The translations under genes and the position numbers were made by a program. 64,000 nucleotides of DNA from Cololabis saira (Eukaryota; Chordata; Actinopteri; Beloniformes; Belonidae), in NCBI RefSeq assembly GCF_033807715.1, contig NC_084601.1, forward strand, positions 1,147,001 to 1,211,000, given 5' to 3'. How positions within the stretch are numbered: position 1 is the stretch's first letter; each line of letters starts with the position of its first letter. The notes under the pieces are model-generated. The model saw only the letters and a program-made list of their open reading frames with translations. It did no database searches and had not been told where the DNA came from. Of this stretch, positions 21,845 through 33,268 are shown one piece after another.

Positions 21845-21965
21845 GGGCCTCATTTAGAAAAGAGCGTAGGATTCATACTAAAAGTGTACGTGCGCTCAAA
21901 ATCCGAAAATGGTGTGCGCACAAAAAAATCCTGATTTATAAAACCGTGTGCATGCACACCTGCAC

Positions 21966-22760
21966 GCAATTAAATTTTATTTATATAGCGTCTAATAAAA
22001 CAAAAGTTGTCTCCAGACGCTTTCCAGAGACCCAGAACATGAACATAAACCCCCGAGCAATTATTACATAAACAATGGCAGGTAAAAACTCCCCTAGTGG
22101 GAGAAAAACCTTAAGCCAAACAGTGGCAAGAAAAACTCCCCTTTAGGAGGGAAGAAACCTGGACCAGAGCCAGGACCATAAGGGGTGAACCTCCTGCCGA
22201 AGGCCAGACTGGGGGGTCGGGGACATCAGCAGCACAGCAGGCAGGTGGAAGCAGCAGCGGGATGACCTGGGGTGGGGACCACAGGCAGGTGGAAGCAGCA
22301 ACGGGATGACCGGGGGTGGGGACCGCAGGCCAGCACGCAGCTCCCGAAGCTCCGGCCCAATCAGCAAGCCCCAGGTTAGGTTCAGGGTCGGGAAAAGGTT
22401 GAGAAGGGGCAGGGCCAGGGAGAGGAGTCTTGACGGACAAATCTCTCCCCCGCCTGACCGGGCCGTTACCCTGCCCCTCTCACTCCCACGCTGCAGGTTC
22501 CGGTGTTGTGCATTCAGAGATGCTCTTCACCACCAGCAGAGGATGCTGCACCATGTACAAAAGAGAAAAAGGGGGGGCCAGTACAATAAACTACAGGAGC
22601 GATGGACAAAAATGATAGCTATGAGATACTTATAATAAATAAAAATGGAGAAGAGAGGAAGGGAAGAGGAGAGGAGAAGAAGGGTGAGAGGCACCGCCCA
22701 GTGGATCATGTCGGTGCCCCCCTGGGGCATAAGTCTATAGCAGCATATCTACCACCAAGC
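21966..22760 (+). mobile_element. Family A dispersed repeat, long copy A2
   Basis: Head ATTTTATTTATATAGCGTCT, then AACAATGGCAGGTAAAAACT, then a GC-rich stretch with two copies of a roughly 44-bp unit (GGCAGGTGGAAGCAGCA), and a distal part with GTGGATCATGTCGGTGCCCC-like sequence. The right boundary is approximate. It lies inside the Harbinger-like element and is therefore younger than it. Confidence 0.7.
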
Positions 22761-23143
22761 TATGTTTGAGACTAACTATTATAGTCTATTCTATAGCTGC
22801 AACTATGACTACTGACGCTAACACCCTAGAGTTTACAGTGTTCTCTAAATCACAGTCCAGCTGGAAGGTTGCGCACGTGAATTCGCCTCATACCCCGCCC
22901 TCTACACGCTCTACCACTTTATACCATGAATGGTCAATGCAAAGTAGTTCATGACTGTATTTGCATATAAATGAGCCTGCTGAGCATGTGCAGCGGCTCC
23001 TGCAGCCTGTTTCTGCTGCGTCAGGATGAATGAGACGTGTCGAGCCACCGTGCCACTAAATTTCACGGAGCCTGAGATGGAGATGAGGTGGAGGCAGGAA
23101 AACCACATTATTTGGTGGTCACAGTAGTGGCATCACTAACAAA

Positions 23144-23278
23144 ATTAAAGCGAGTGAGTGTCAGCACGTCATTGCTGCGCTAAACGCCGTGGGTGCCACG
23201 GACAGATGGTGCAGAAGAAAAAAAAAGAAGTGGTGCGATTTGAAGGTGGAGGCCAAGAGGAGAGTGGCCCGGCACTCG
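23144..23278 (+). pseudogene. Myb/SANT-like domain relic (Harbinger accessory protein)
   Basis: The frame reads CQHVIAALNAVGATDR, then KKKKWCDLKVEAKRRVARH. This matches the final helices of the Myb/SANT-like domain found in Harbinger-associated DNA-binding proteins, where an NAVG turn precedes a KKKWxDLKxxxKRR helix. The usual downstream Gly-rich and VGDTxxSGV region appears as VGDEEVPGVS in another frame near 23320, so a frameshift separates them. Confidence 0.7.
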
Positions 23279-23342
23279 TTTGTTCTGTCCTCAGTCACTC
23301 TACGGTTGTCGCGGTGGGTGACGAGGAGGTTCCCGGTGTGTC

Positions 23343-23472
23343 CTGCACTACTGCTCCAGCAGCAACACCAGTACCAGCAACAGTACCAGCACCAGCACCA
23401 GTACCAGCTGCAGCAGCACCAGTACCAGCACCAGCACCAGTACCAGCACCAGTACCAGTACCAGCAGCACCA
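23343..23472. repeat. CCAGCA/CCAGTA microsatellite-like array
   Basis: A 6-bp motif (CCAGYA) alternates irregularly with GCAGCA over about 130 bp, directly after the Myb relic. It keeps three frames open, giving apparent Pro-Ala, Gln-Tyr and Trp-Tyr-Cys repeats with no coding meaning. Confidence 0.85.
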
Positions 23473-23776
23473 GAGTCTGGACTGACGCTGAGCTTCAAAC
23501 ACAGAGGGACATGATCAGCGCTATTATATTATAAGTCTGATATGTGATGACATTAAAAGTATGACATGAATCTGGCTTCATTTCACCACCTCACCGCCTG
23601 CGTTGCCAGTTCCCCATATCTTCAAAATGTTCGTGCGCTAGGATCAAAGTTTGCGTAAAGACACGCACATTTTCCCGTTAAGTTTTTTTTTATAAATCCC
23701 AACCTTTGCGTAGAAGGTGGCGTGCGCATCTTTCAAGCCCTGTTTTGTGCGCAAGCGAGCTTTATAAATGAGGCCG

Positions 23777-25154
23777 CTGGTCACTGAAATGCTCAACTAG
23801 GTGTTTGAGCTTGTAAATATTCAATACTCGTCATCATTGGAATGCTCTCAAGTCCCTTTTCTGTGCAAATGGAAATACAATTTGGCCACTCATACGCTCA
23901 GGAAGTATATTGTACGTGTGATGAAGTTTACTAAAACAGCACACTTACTCAGCATCTTTAACCACTTCTTGGGTCGTCCAAATCTCCATGTCAGCACCAT
24001 TTTATTTAGCTATTACAGAGGGGCAATCAATACGGTGTGCTCCTTTCTCCATGGGACTTAAAACTAACGGCAGCTTGGTGCTGACGTTTGCAGGCGGACC
24101 CTTAACACTGCAGAGCTTCTTCATCACTGGAAAGACACTGACTGCAGTAACCTGTCAAATAAAAGCTCCAAATAAGTAATTCATGAGCCCATAAGTGTGC
24201 CTGAGGTTATTTCTACCAAGGGTTTATAATACTTTTCTGGCTTTGTCACGGGTTTATGATCTAAATAAGCTTCACACCACATTAAATCGTATATCCTCAG
24301 CTATTAGCACACATATGGATACAATATGCGTGTGCAGCATGTACTTCCAGATTGCTTCACTGCTCATTAGCCAGTAAACAGAGGGCTTGTTTTGTGCTTC
24401 ATATGCATGACATTACAGCTTTGTTATTGGTCAGATTTCCTAGTTCTCATTCAGCAGATGCACATACTAATTTATCTTAACTATAACTGCCCTTTTAACT
24501 CAAACAGGATGAAGAAAGCAGTTCTTCTTGCTCTGGCAAGGAGCTTAAGCTGTCGTACGATGTCTCGTATAAACTTGGTCTGCAACTCAACACAACAGTT
24601 GATTACGCAGCGATTAAACCTCCAGCTTGTCACATACATTCACTCAGGGATTTGCTGTATCGACTTTACCATGTAAACATGTAATGCATCACTTTTGGAC
24701 ATGCTGTATATTTAGATGGATTCTCATAAAGGTCATGGAGTTGGTAAAGTATGTTAAGTAAAAAAGTAATAATGAAGACTGACGGACAAGAAAGAAACTG
24801 GGAGTCATTTATTATCATCCTCCTCCTCTCCAATCCTCTCATCATGACCACGTTAGTTATTATTATACAATGATAATTACTGCTGGTAGGATTTCTTTTT
24901 ATTTATTTTATTTTTTGTGTAATTAAGTGCATCAGTCACAGGTGAAGGAGGATGACAGTTGATGTAAACCTCCGGGTGTGACATAATTGACATCAAAGAG
25001 ACCAATACCAATATGTTAAAGACGGCTCTGAAGGTTCTGGACCAAGCAAGCAGCAAGTATGAACTGACAAATAGTTTTTAGATACTCAAAGTTAAAATGA
25101 TCAAATACTATATTTGTTGTTGTTTTCTAAGTAAATATCCACTGTTTCCATATA
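23777..25154. other. Spacer with no recognised gene
   Basis: About 1.4 kb of AT-rich DNA with frequent stops and no repeat ends. Confidence 0.4.
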
Positions 25155-25254
25155 CCGTATTATTGCGACCATTAGGCGCATATAAACGTCTTGGTTTTTT
25201 TTTTTAAATGTGCCACGCGCCCATTGACGCAATGCGCCCATTGTATTATTGTAT

Positions 25255-25332
25255 AGGCTGATTTATGGTTCCGCGTTACACCGACGCAGAGCCGACAGCG
25301 TAGGGCTGCGTCGACTTAACGCGGAACCATAA
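25255..25332. mobile_element. Palindromic MITE, family P, copy in pogo element
   Basis: Left end AGGCTGATTTATGGTTCCGC and a right arm GCGGAACCATAA, with the central GCAGAGCCGACAGCGTAGGG block. The right terminus is degraded. Nested in the pogo-like element, so younger than it. Confidence 0.8.
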
Positions 25333-25569
25333 GGCGGACGTGATTGAGGCCACCATGAGAACGTTAAAGGAGGAAGGGGGGCACATGAATAGCCCGTGAT
25401 TGCCCGGCGGCGGGACACCTGGAGGGGACGGGGAGACTCGGCCTCGCTACCGAGAACGAGACGCTGCTCCCGGGGGGAGCTGCGCCGCAGGGGCGGGCCG
25501 GAATGCTGGAGGAACCGCCGAGCGGCATGTCGGCTGCCGCTCGGTCGGCGGGCTCCCTCGTTTACTGTT

Positions 25570-25807
25570 GAAGGATTGTAGATGCGTGGGCTGACGTGTC
25601 TGCTGGGTTGGACTGTTGTTCGGGCTTTTGCAAAAGCCGGCATCATTTCCGAGGGGCCGCACGGCACGGAAAGTGACTCGGCTATCAGCGCGGCCAGAGA
25701 GCTGCTGGCTTGTGCCCGTGGCAGCGTAGCAGTTCTCCCGGTCGCAGCGCGATCGGGCTCGGATGAATGCGGAAACGGAGGATGACGATTTCGATGGGTT
25801 TGATTAA
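25570..25807 (+). pseudogene. C-terminal relic of a pogo-type transposase
   Basis: Pieces in two frames read VDAWADVSAGL, then TVVRAFAKAGIISE, and finally NAETEDDDFDGFD before a stop. In pogo/Tigger transposases a W-x-x-A-W block followed by an S/A-F-x-K-x-G-I block and an acidic tail close the protein. One frameshift separates the first two pieces. The upstream catalytic domain is absent. Confidence 0.6.
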
Positions 25808-26006
25808 TGTAATAACTTAAATAAAGGACAATCAAACTAAGTTTTGCTCCTGCTTTATTTCTAATGTTTTTTTTTTTCGCTCCGTGTGTGCAGGCAGCGC
25901 CTTTTCGGTCGGTGCGCCGTGTGTGTGTTTTAAATCCAAAAATGACACAAAAAACTGAGGGTGCGCCTTTCCACACGGCGCGCCGAATGGTCGCGAAAAT
26001 ACGGTA

Positions 26007-26570
26007 TGTCCACTGCACAAAAGCCTGGTAAATAAATGTCTTAATGAGTATTTAGATGATCCATCCATCCCTCGTTTACCTCGAACAGCTTCCACCTGTC
26101 GTCAGATACTTACTTTTTTACTTAGGCCCGTCGCTGCTAGTGGAACGCGGCCACCGACGACTTTTCTCCATTTAACAGCATTTTGGGCTGTCTTTTCTGC
26201 CTCCCCCAGCTGATTCCATGGCTCGTCAGATAACCTACCCACATTGTCCTTCACAGCATTTTAACTTAAACCTAATCTGCTCTGAAAGGAGACTTTCCAT
26301 GGAGGCAACTGTCCACCGGTGTTTCTGTGGCAGGAGGAGCCGGCCTGAGTGGTTTCCTGTGTGACTGCGAGGTCTTGCATGTTTGTGTGAGGGGCCGTTC
26401 TCTCTCTGTCTAAGTGTTGTGTGCTAACAGCAACACTCACACAATGGACACGCTGCATGTTTAAGAGCTGGCAGCAAACCGGGATGTGATTGGAAGGACA
26501 AATGAATGGAACTCAGAACTGATGTGTTGTCAGCTCTTCAGTCGGCTGCTCTGGACTGCACTCAATTTAC

Positions 26571-26616
<46 letters not shown>

Positions 26617-29600
26617 TTGTGCAGGGTGGGGGTTAAACACACAACTGGTGCAGATAAACAATCCCTCCACATTTTCTCCACCTGTTAAAAGCAGGAAAGA
26701 GTTAGTAACAGGATTGCTGTGTGGTTTTTCTGCATGTTATTGTGTTCTGCAGAGACACGTGAAAAATAACCACTTTTCCTGAATGCACCTTTTAAAAACA
26801 ACACTGCAGATAAAATGTAAGTTTGTCCTAATGTTAGAGGACTGAGACGTCAACGTACGAGACGTTTTCTGTAGACTAGATATTACATCTTTATCCTTAA
26901 AAGCCTCTCTTATACTGTAGCTTGGATCTCTTAGAGAATGCAAAGTTGGAACCCCACTTGGGTTTGTTAAGATGCCATATTTTATTCATGCGTGCTGCGA
27001 GGCTGTCTCCAGGATTGGCTTTTTATGCACACACCATTTCCAAGATTATAGCAAATATTTGCTCTGAATGTATTGATTCATAAAACCTGCTGCTAAGGAC
27101 CCCATCAGATGAACACATCGCCAAATGTTATTTGGAAGTATATATTGTTTGCTTTTAATAGACAAAAGTAAATAAAAAATACCACATGCTGCAGGGGATT
27201 AGACCGCAGTACAACACGAGCTTGTTACATAAAAAGTGAAAGAAATGCACTTACCAGCACACTTCAGCTTCATGAGGGAATGTTCTCTCCCTTTTCGTTG
27301 TCTCGCAACAGCAGATTTTATTCCTTTTTTATTTTTAGTAAAACAAAACAAAGCTACCCAGACATAAAATTTATAGCGGGTACTATTACTAGAACATTCC
27401 TTAGTAAATGGCATTTTTGTCTCAGTATACAAGACATTCCCACGCACGCACAAGATCACAACTCAGTCACACGCTGCTCTTCTTCTGTTGAGGTTAAGAC
27501 GTAGAGCAGTTATTTAGTTATTTAGCTGCTTGCTCGCTGAGTTAGTTGGTTAGTTTTTCCAGCTGAATCTGATTCTTTTAAATCTTCCATCAGCTTTTGG
27601 ATGTTTAGCCAAACTTTCACTTTTTGAAAATTTGTCATTTTAAAGAAATGCAAGTCCGGCCGGTGCTGGGTGGTCGGGGTTCTCCTGGGTCCCGGGCTGA
27701 ACCGTAGGTTCCCTGGCTTTTAATCTCTACCTGTCGCTCGTCTTCGCTCTGTGATTAATGAATTGTAGAAAGATGGCAATTCTGCCCTCTATAAGATAGA
27801 ACCACTACTAGTATCGATTAAGAAAGGAGAATAAGAAATCCTTTGGCATCCGCCCTTTCTTTCCTGCTATTCTTTATATTATGAGATGATGCACATTTTA
27901 GTTTGAAAGGTTTGTCAGAAATCAATTGACATCCTATTGAGCTTTTTTGAAGACTACAAGATCAACTGAGTTGTCAAGTCAATAATTTAGAAGTTAATCA
28001 CTAGTGCTCTGGCCCTGGTTTACAGCTTATTGATGGCGTGACAGGGACAAGAAAACAGGAAAAAATTCAAAATCAGTTTGAAAATGTGTTCCAGATGTCA
28101 GACTGGAAGTGGTGGATTTTATTGTGAGGATAACGATGGCACATTGACTTTAGGGGAATTGAGACAGTGAGTTGAGTCCGAGCAGCAGAAGAAACGGGTC
28201 AGAGATTAGAGGTTTGGTTATGTTCTACAGAACAACACTGTTTCTATGTATCTGCATGCATGACAAAAGTATCAATAAAAAAGGTATAAAAACGTATAAT
28301 GGGTTTGAATAAACCAGCATATTTCTTGGAATCTGTTGCTACTGCTACTTTTTTCACATTTTTTAATGCCATCATAACCATGTGTCAGGCAGGATTTGTA
28401 AGTCTGGCTTCACATTTCAGGAAGGTTCTCCATCCCAACCATGCTTGTGTTGCAGTTCCTTGATTTATAATCCAAAACACTGAAGCATCCGATGCCGGCT
28501 CATGTTTGCGGCTCTGCTGTAGCAGCGTTGCCCCTCCAGGACAGTCTGAGGTTTGTGCATCAGTCTGGCACACTTCTGGCTGTGTTTTTGTTGTTCTTGG
28601 TCCTTTTGACTCCCTTTTGGAAAACACGACGATCTGTCTTTGGAGTGAACCCAAGGCTGTTTTCACATTTACAGGCTCAAATCGGTTTAGAAGAGCTGGA
28701 GTTTGTTTTCCAGCTTGGGGGTGTGAGTTCTTTCCCCCGGTATGAACACAGTAATAATTGTACACGGGTGCCGACTGAAACTCCCCAAAACAGGTGGCCT
28801 CGTTTAAGAACTCGGATTTCTCCTCCTGATGATGAAGCATACCAAACCAAAACAAGGCCAAGAGCCTGAAATTGCAGGATTTGATTCTTTCAATTTAGTT
28901 TTTTTTTTTTTCTTGAGGGGTCAAAACTAATCAATATCAAGTATTTTACAGTTCTGTATGATAATGCTTCAACCTCCTGCACTGTGTTTTGCTATATGTC
29001 TTAAGCAGCTCCAGTGGATTAAAACCTGCAGCTATGCTTCATGTTCAGACTAAATTATTTAACAACAGTGATAAATACAACAATGTAAAGAATCACCAGC
29101 CAATCCAGAGGATTTCCAAATCATATAACATCAGGAGATTTCTTTAGAGAATTTTCCAGAAGCAGACATATCTGATAAATAAACAGAAGACTTTGTAGTG
29201 TAGGTTTGAAGTAACACATGTAGGTATGCATGCAAATTCACTTTTTTTCCGTATGAAAATGGACTAGCAGAAAAAAACTACTAACGTCTAGTATTGATGG
29301 TATTTAATCATACTTTACATTAATCCCTCTCAAATCTGTCCAAACATCCTCATTTCAAATGTTGCGAATGAAACAACATCCAAGTGCTGCCAGAGCTGAG
29401 ACGTAAAGCTCCTGTGGGAGCTGAGTTATCGTTCTGCAATCCTCCCAACGTATGAGTCACAGACGGAGGGACTGCAGTCCCAGTGGACCTCGCTTTCTCA
29501 GCTCTGTTCTGGATGTTTTTGTCTAGTTTTCCTGCTCTGCCTGTAATATACGTGCAGTTTGTCCACATGTTCAGGTTCGTCTAGACAAGCACCCGCATTG

Positions 29601-29974
29601 TTGAATGTTTCTTGGTTCAGTACTACGCGGATGGTATGCGTGGTACCAGTGGCTTCCTCTAGGGAACTTACCTCCGTTTAGAAAATACAACAGCAAATTA
29701 AACAGCTAGGACAATATTGGAATAAGTTATCGTGTTTAATTAAAACCATAGGCTGTATAAAACAATGACCAACGCATTAGGTCAAGTCACCGCTTGGTTT
29801 CTAAAGAGCGGCTTTGAATGCCGTTTTTATTCATACGTGGTGCAGCCATGTTGCTCTGGAAGACGACACACAAACACGCCCACCGTGTGGCAAAGTTAGC
29901 TTTGTTCCCTGTTGCTTCTGCTGAAGTCTGTTAAATATCTGCAGAGCTGGCGTCACACGGCTACAGCAGGATAT
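26007..29974. other. 4 kb of single-copy-looking DNA
   Basis: Apart from the (TG)n tract at 26572-26613 I see no repeat ends. A 125-codon frame at 28492-28869 and a 158-codon frame on the other strand overlap each other and show no domain. They look like chance frames in GC-richer DNA. Confidence 0.4.
26572..26613. repeat. (TG)n microsatellite
   Basis: About 20 uninterrupted GT dinucleotides. Confidence 0.95.
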
Positions 29975-30640
29975 GGGTCAATGACGTGATGAAAAACAGA
30001 TTTTTTTTCAATTCAAAAAAGGTTTTAATGGATAAAAAAATACCATATATATGACCTACCTGTCCCACATATGGATTCACTTGAATTTTACAAAAAATAC
30101 TAGTTATTTGGGATTTTGTTGTTGTTTTAAGTGTCAAAATGTCATGTGGTGCGACCGTCCGACTCTGGTTTGAAAACCTTTCTTGAAATCACTCTAAATG
30201 TTTTTAAATCAATCTTCTTCTATCTGGCATGATTTCAGAAGTATCTTGTAGTGTGTAAGATTTATACACATTTGTAATTATATTCCCATCATAATATACA
30301 AACAAAGTTTGACTGATGTCCATTTATGAAATATCATGTGGCGCAACCATTAAAAAAATAACCATTTTTGTATAGCACTGAAAACTTATTAAAAAAAAGA
30401 TGTCAAGATGTTAAGGAAATTAATTAATTTTAATATGAATCATGGTTGCACCACATGACCTTTTTTTAAGGCTAGTGCCAATTCATCTTGACAAGAAACT
30501 CTGAAATCACTTAATTTAAAATTTGAATATTAATTTATGTGTAGAGAAAACATTCTTAATGTTTGAATTATTGCAATAGATATTCTTTGTTTTATTATTT
30601 TAAAATTGACCTGTTGAAAATCCTTATTCGTCATTGACCC
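29975..30640. mobile_element. Non-autonomous element E with GGGTCAATGACG ends
   Basis: The left end GGGTCAATGACGTGAT and the right end, complement of GGGTCAATGACGAATAAG, are inverted repeats 666 bp apart. The interior is AT-rich, without coding capacity, and carries three copies of a CATGTGGTGCRACC-like motif. The target duplication is unclear. Only one copy is in this window, so its status as a mobile element is inferred from the inverted ends. Confidence 0.6.
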
Positions 30641-31609
30641 TTATACAGTTTAACATTTTGACTGACGAAGTCAGCTGATTCAGCTGATGCTTGTTAATCC
30701 AAACGGATGGTGGTTCCATCATGACGAGGAGGAAGACATGACGGCCGGCCAGAGGCTGAGCTGACTGTCAATCAATCATATTAGAAATAAATGTAATGCT
30801 TTATATAAAGTCTCCTGGCGGGCTGCAAAAACTAAAAAGAAATCCACCTCCCTCAGAGTTGTCATGAATGGGAAATAAAATGATTGAGACCAAAAGGGTT
30901 TTTGAACCATGCTTATGTATGTTTATTTTTGCTCTAAAGTTGGACATTTTGACCAGCCAATAAATTTCCCCTAGCGGCTGTTGAGGAACTGCCACCAAAC
31001 TTGGTTTGACATGAGACTAAATGCAGAAGTAAGATGGTTGGCGCTAGATTTTAAACTATTTATAAGAAAATTAACTAAACCGTAAGAACAGAATAAATAC
31101 ACATTTATTTTCTTTCACTAGGGGTGGAATATATATTATCTCAAAACGGGATTTTCAAATGAACGGATGTATATGACTAACAATATACCGTTGACCACTA
31201 TTGGCGCTAGTTCTTGGCAAACCAGTGTTCAGACGTGTAATCTGCTGATCAGGTCCAGCAATCAGTGCAACCAGTCGTCACATTTGACCATCTATTCTGC
31301 ATTTATACAATGAAACCTTTTTGGCTTTTTGGCAAAACCATTTTTGTCCTTGTTGCGAATGTATAACTAATCTCTTACTCTTGTTAGCCAAACTATATAT
31401 CCATAAGTACATATCTTCCAACATATATTTCCACTGGGAGTCACGTGTATTTTCTTTGGGGGGGGGTTACGTGCACGACAGACATGCCAATGGAATGCAG
31501 GATACCCGTCAGTCATACACGTGTACAGGTATATTCCAGGCCTGAGTCACCTTTAACCCTGGTGCTGTCTTTGGGTCAAAATCACCTCATTCTCCTGTTC
31601 CTTCTTCCC
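30641..31609. other. Spacer with no recognised feature
   Basis: AT-rich, no gene or repeat terminus seen. A GGGGGGGG run lies near 31460. Confidence 0.4.
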
Positions 31610-32335
31610 TCCTGCTCTCTCCTTCCTTCTCCCTTCCTTCCTTCCTTCCTTCCTTCCTTCCTTCCTTCCTTCCTTCCTTCCTTCCTTCCTTCCTTCCTTC
31701 CTTCCTTCCTTCCTTCCTTCCTTCCTTCCTTCCTTCCTTCCTTCCTTCCTTTATTTTTTCCTTTCCTTCCTCCTGCTCTCTCCTTCCTTCTTCCCTTCCT
31801 TTTTCCTTCCTTCCTTCCTTCCTTCCTTCCTTCCTTCCTTCCTTCCTTCCTTCCTTCCTTCCTTCCTTCCTTCCTTCCTTCCTTCCTTCCTTCCTTCCTT
31901 CCTTCCTTTCTTTATTTTTTCCTTTCCTTCCTCCTGCTCTCTCCTTCCTTTTTTCTTCCTTCCTTTTTTCTTCCTTCCTTCCTTCCTTCCTTCCTTCCTT
32001 CCTTCCTTCCTTCCTTCCTTCCTTCCTTCCTTCCTTCCTTCCTTCCTTTTTCCCTTCCTTCCTTCTTTCCTCCTGCTCTCTCCTTCCTTCTTCCCTTCCT
32101 CTTTTCTTCCTTCCTTCCTTCCTTCCTTCCTTCCTTCCTTCCTTCCTTCCTTCCTTCCTTCCTTCCTTCCTTCCTTCCTTCCTTCCTTCCTTCCTTCCTT
32201 CCTTCCTTCTTTTTTCCCTTTCTTCCATCTTTCCTCCTGCTCTCTCCATCCTTCTTTTCTCCCTTCCTTTTCTCCCTTCCTTCCTTCTTTTCATTCTTCC
32301 TTCCTTCTTTCCTCCCTTCTTCTCTTCCTCCTCCC
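31610..32335. repeat. (TTCC)n higher-order array, about 725 bp
   Basis: Long TTCC runs are punctuated by a CTCCTGCTCTCTCC marker at about 31610, 31769, 31930, 32070 and 32234. This gives higher-order units of about 140-165 bp. The whole tract is one pyrimidine strand, so long open frames on both strands (Leu-Pro-Ser-Phe type and Lys-Glu-Gly-Arg type) are artefacts of composition. Confidence 0.93.
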
Positions 32336-33265
32336 TTGACCTGCAGACATCACAAGGGTTAAGGGTCCTGATGTGACCTGAGTTGAAAGTGACGGGGATA
32401 TAAAGAGTTTTCTATTATTCCCACAGATGGAGCAAGCTTTAAGGTTTAAATAGCTTCTGATTGAATCAAAATGATTCGATTTATATTCTGAAACAAATGT
32501 GAGTTTAGATTTTTTTAAATGCAGCACTAACATTGTGACTGTGTGCCTGATACATGTTTCTCTTCCATCACGGTGCCATCCCAGCATCTCCTGAGAACTG
32601 CACAGTGAAAGTGAATGATTTGGAAAATAAATGTTGCAAATTCAAATATCAGCCCACGTTTGAATCTTTAGTCATTTTCCCTGACAGCCTTAAGACTCCG
32701 ATAAACAGTTCCTTGTTTGGTTTGAAGCTCTCTGCTGCAGTTTCCCCATCAGAACCTGCACCAGAGGGATGGGTGGAACATATCACCAGGTAGAACGTCT
32801 GCTTTCTTTCAGCTTTGGTGCTTCAGACCCCACTGCTCTCTCTGCTGGGACTTGGGTAAAACTGTCCATCCCTGGGCTGTGAAAATCCTCCAGGTTTACT
32901 GGCCTTTATTTGAGATGATTGGATCGTTTTTAAACTGAATTTATTTTCTTATTACTGAATTATGAAGTCAGCTATTTAGAAACCAATCCACTTATAAACT
33001 TTGAGTGAATAGTTTCACATTGGAAGAAAAGTCCTTGGTGTCTGAATGGTAAAGATATTTTGGATCATTTACCGTGACCAGATTCATCCAACATCTCAGT
33101 ACATTTTAGCTTTTTCTTAATCTTCTTAAAAAAGACAGACAGATTATATTTGCCAATCTTTTGCTTTACAGAAGATAAATCCAGTCCCTCCATTTAAAAC
33201 ACTTTTCTCATCAAACACGTGTAGGACAGAAACATTTAAATATTAAAACATAAATCCCACCCACA
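32336..33265. other. Spacer with no recognised feature
   Basis: No repeat end or gene recognised. A 79-codon frame at 32554-32793 has no visible domain. Confidence 0.4.
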
Positions 33266-33268
33266 TAA

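Larger units (their letters stand above)
21845..23776 (+). mobile_element. Harbinger-like element with Myb/SANT relic and nested family A
   Basis: Ends are GGGCCTCATTTAGAAAAG and the complement of CGGCCTCATTTATAAAGC; several TTGCG/TGCGCA-rich subterminal blocks are inverted between the ends. CTG flanks both sides (21842-21844 and 23777-23779), a 3-bp match that is weak alone. Inside, at 23144-23278, is a relic of the Myb-like protein that accompanies Harbinger transposases. A family A copy is inserted near the left end. No DDE transposase remains. Confidence 0.7.
25155..26004 (+). mobile_element. Pogo/Tigger-like mariner element, non-autonomous
   Basis: Inverted ends CCGTATTATTGCGACCAT and the complement of CCGTATTTTCGCGACCAT lie between TA dinucleotides (25153-25154 and 26005-26006). 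This fits the Tc1/mariner/pogo TA target rule. The interior contains the C-terminal tail of a pogo-type transposase and a nested family P MITE. The catalytic DDE core is missing. A related terminal fragment occurs at 41129-41232. Confidence 0.82.

Noticed and set aside
23161..23502. Trp-Tyr-Cys-rich minus-strand frame
   Set aside because: Antisense of the CCAGYA tract and the Myb relic.
25263..26018. 251-codon minus-strand frame
   Set aside because: It is antisense to the pogo-like element, whose recognisable transposase relic is on the plus strand.
28385..28869. 158-codon minus frame and 125-codon plus frame overlapping each other
   Set aside because: No domain, no splice or promoter context, and two long frames on opposite strands of the same DNA argue for chance.
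31445..32362. 305-codon frame rich in Phe-Leu-Pro-Ser and the opposing 235-codon Lys-Glu-Gly-Arg frame
   Set aside because: Both are the translation of a TTCC array on its two strands; no start context, splice sites or non-repetitive domain.
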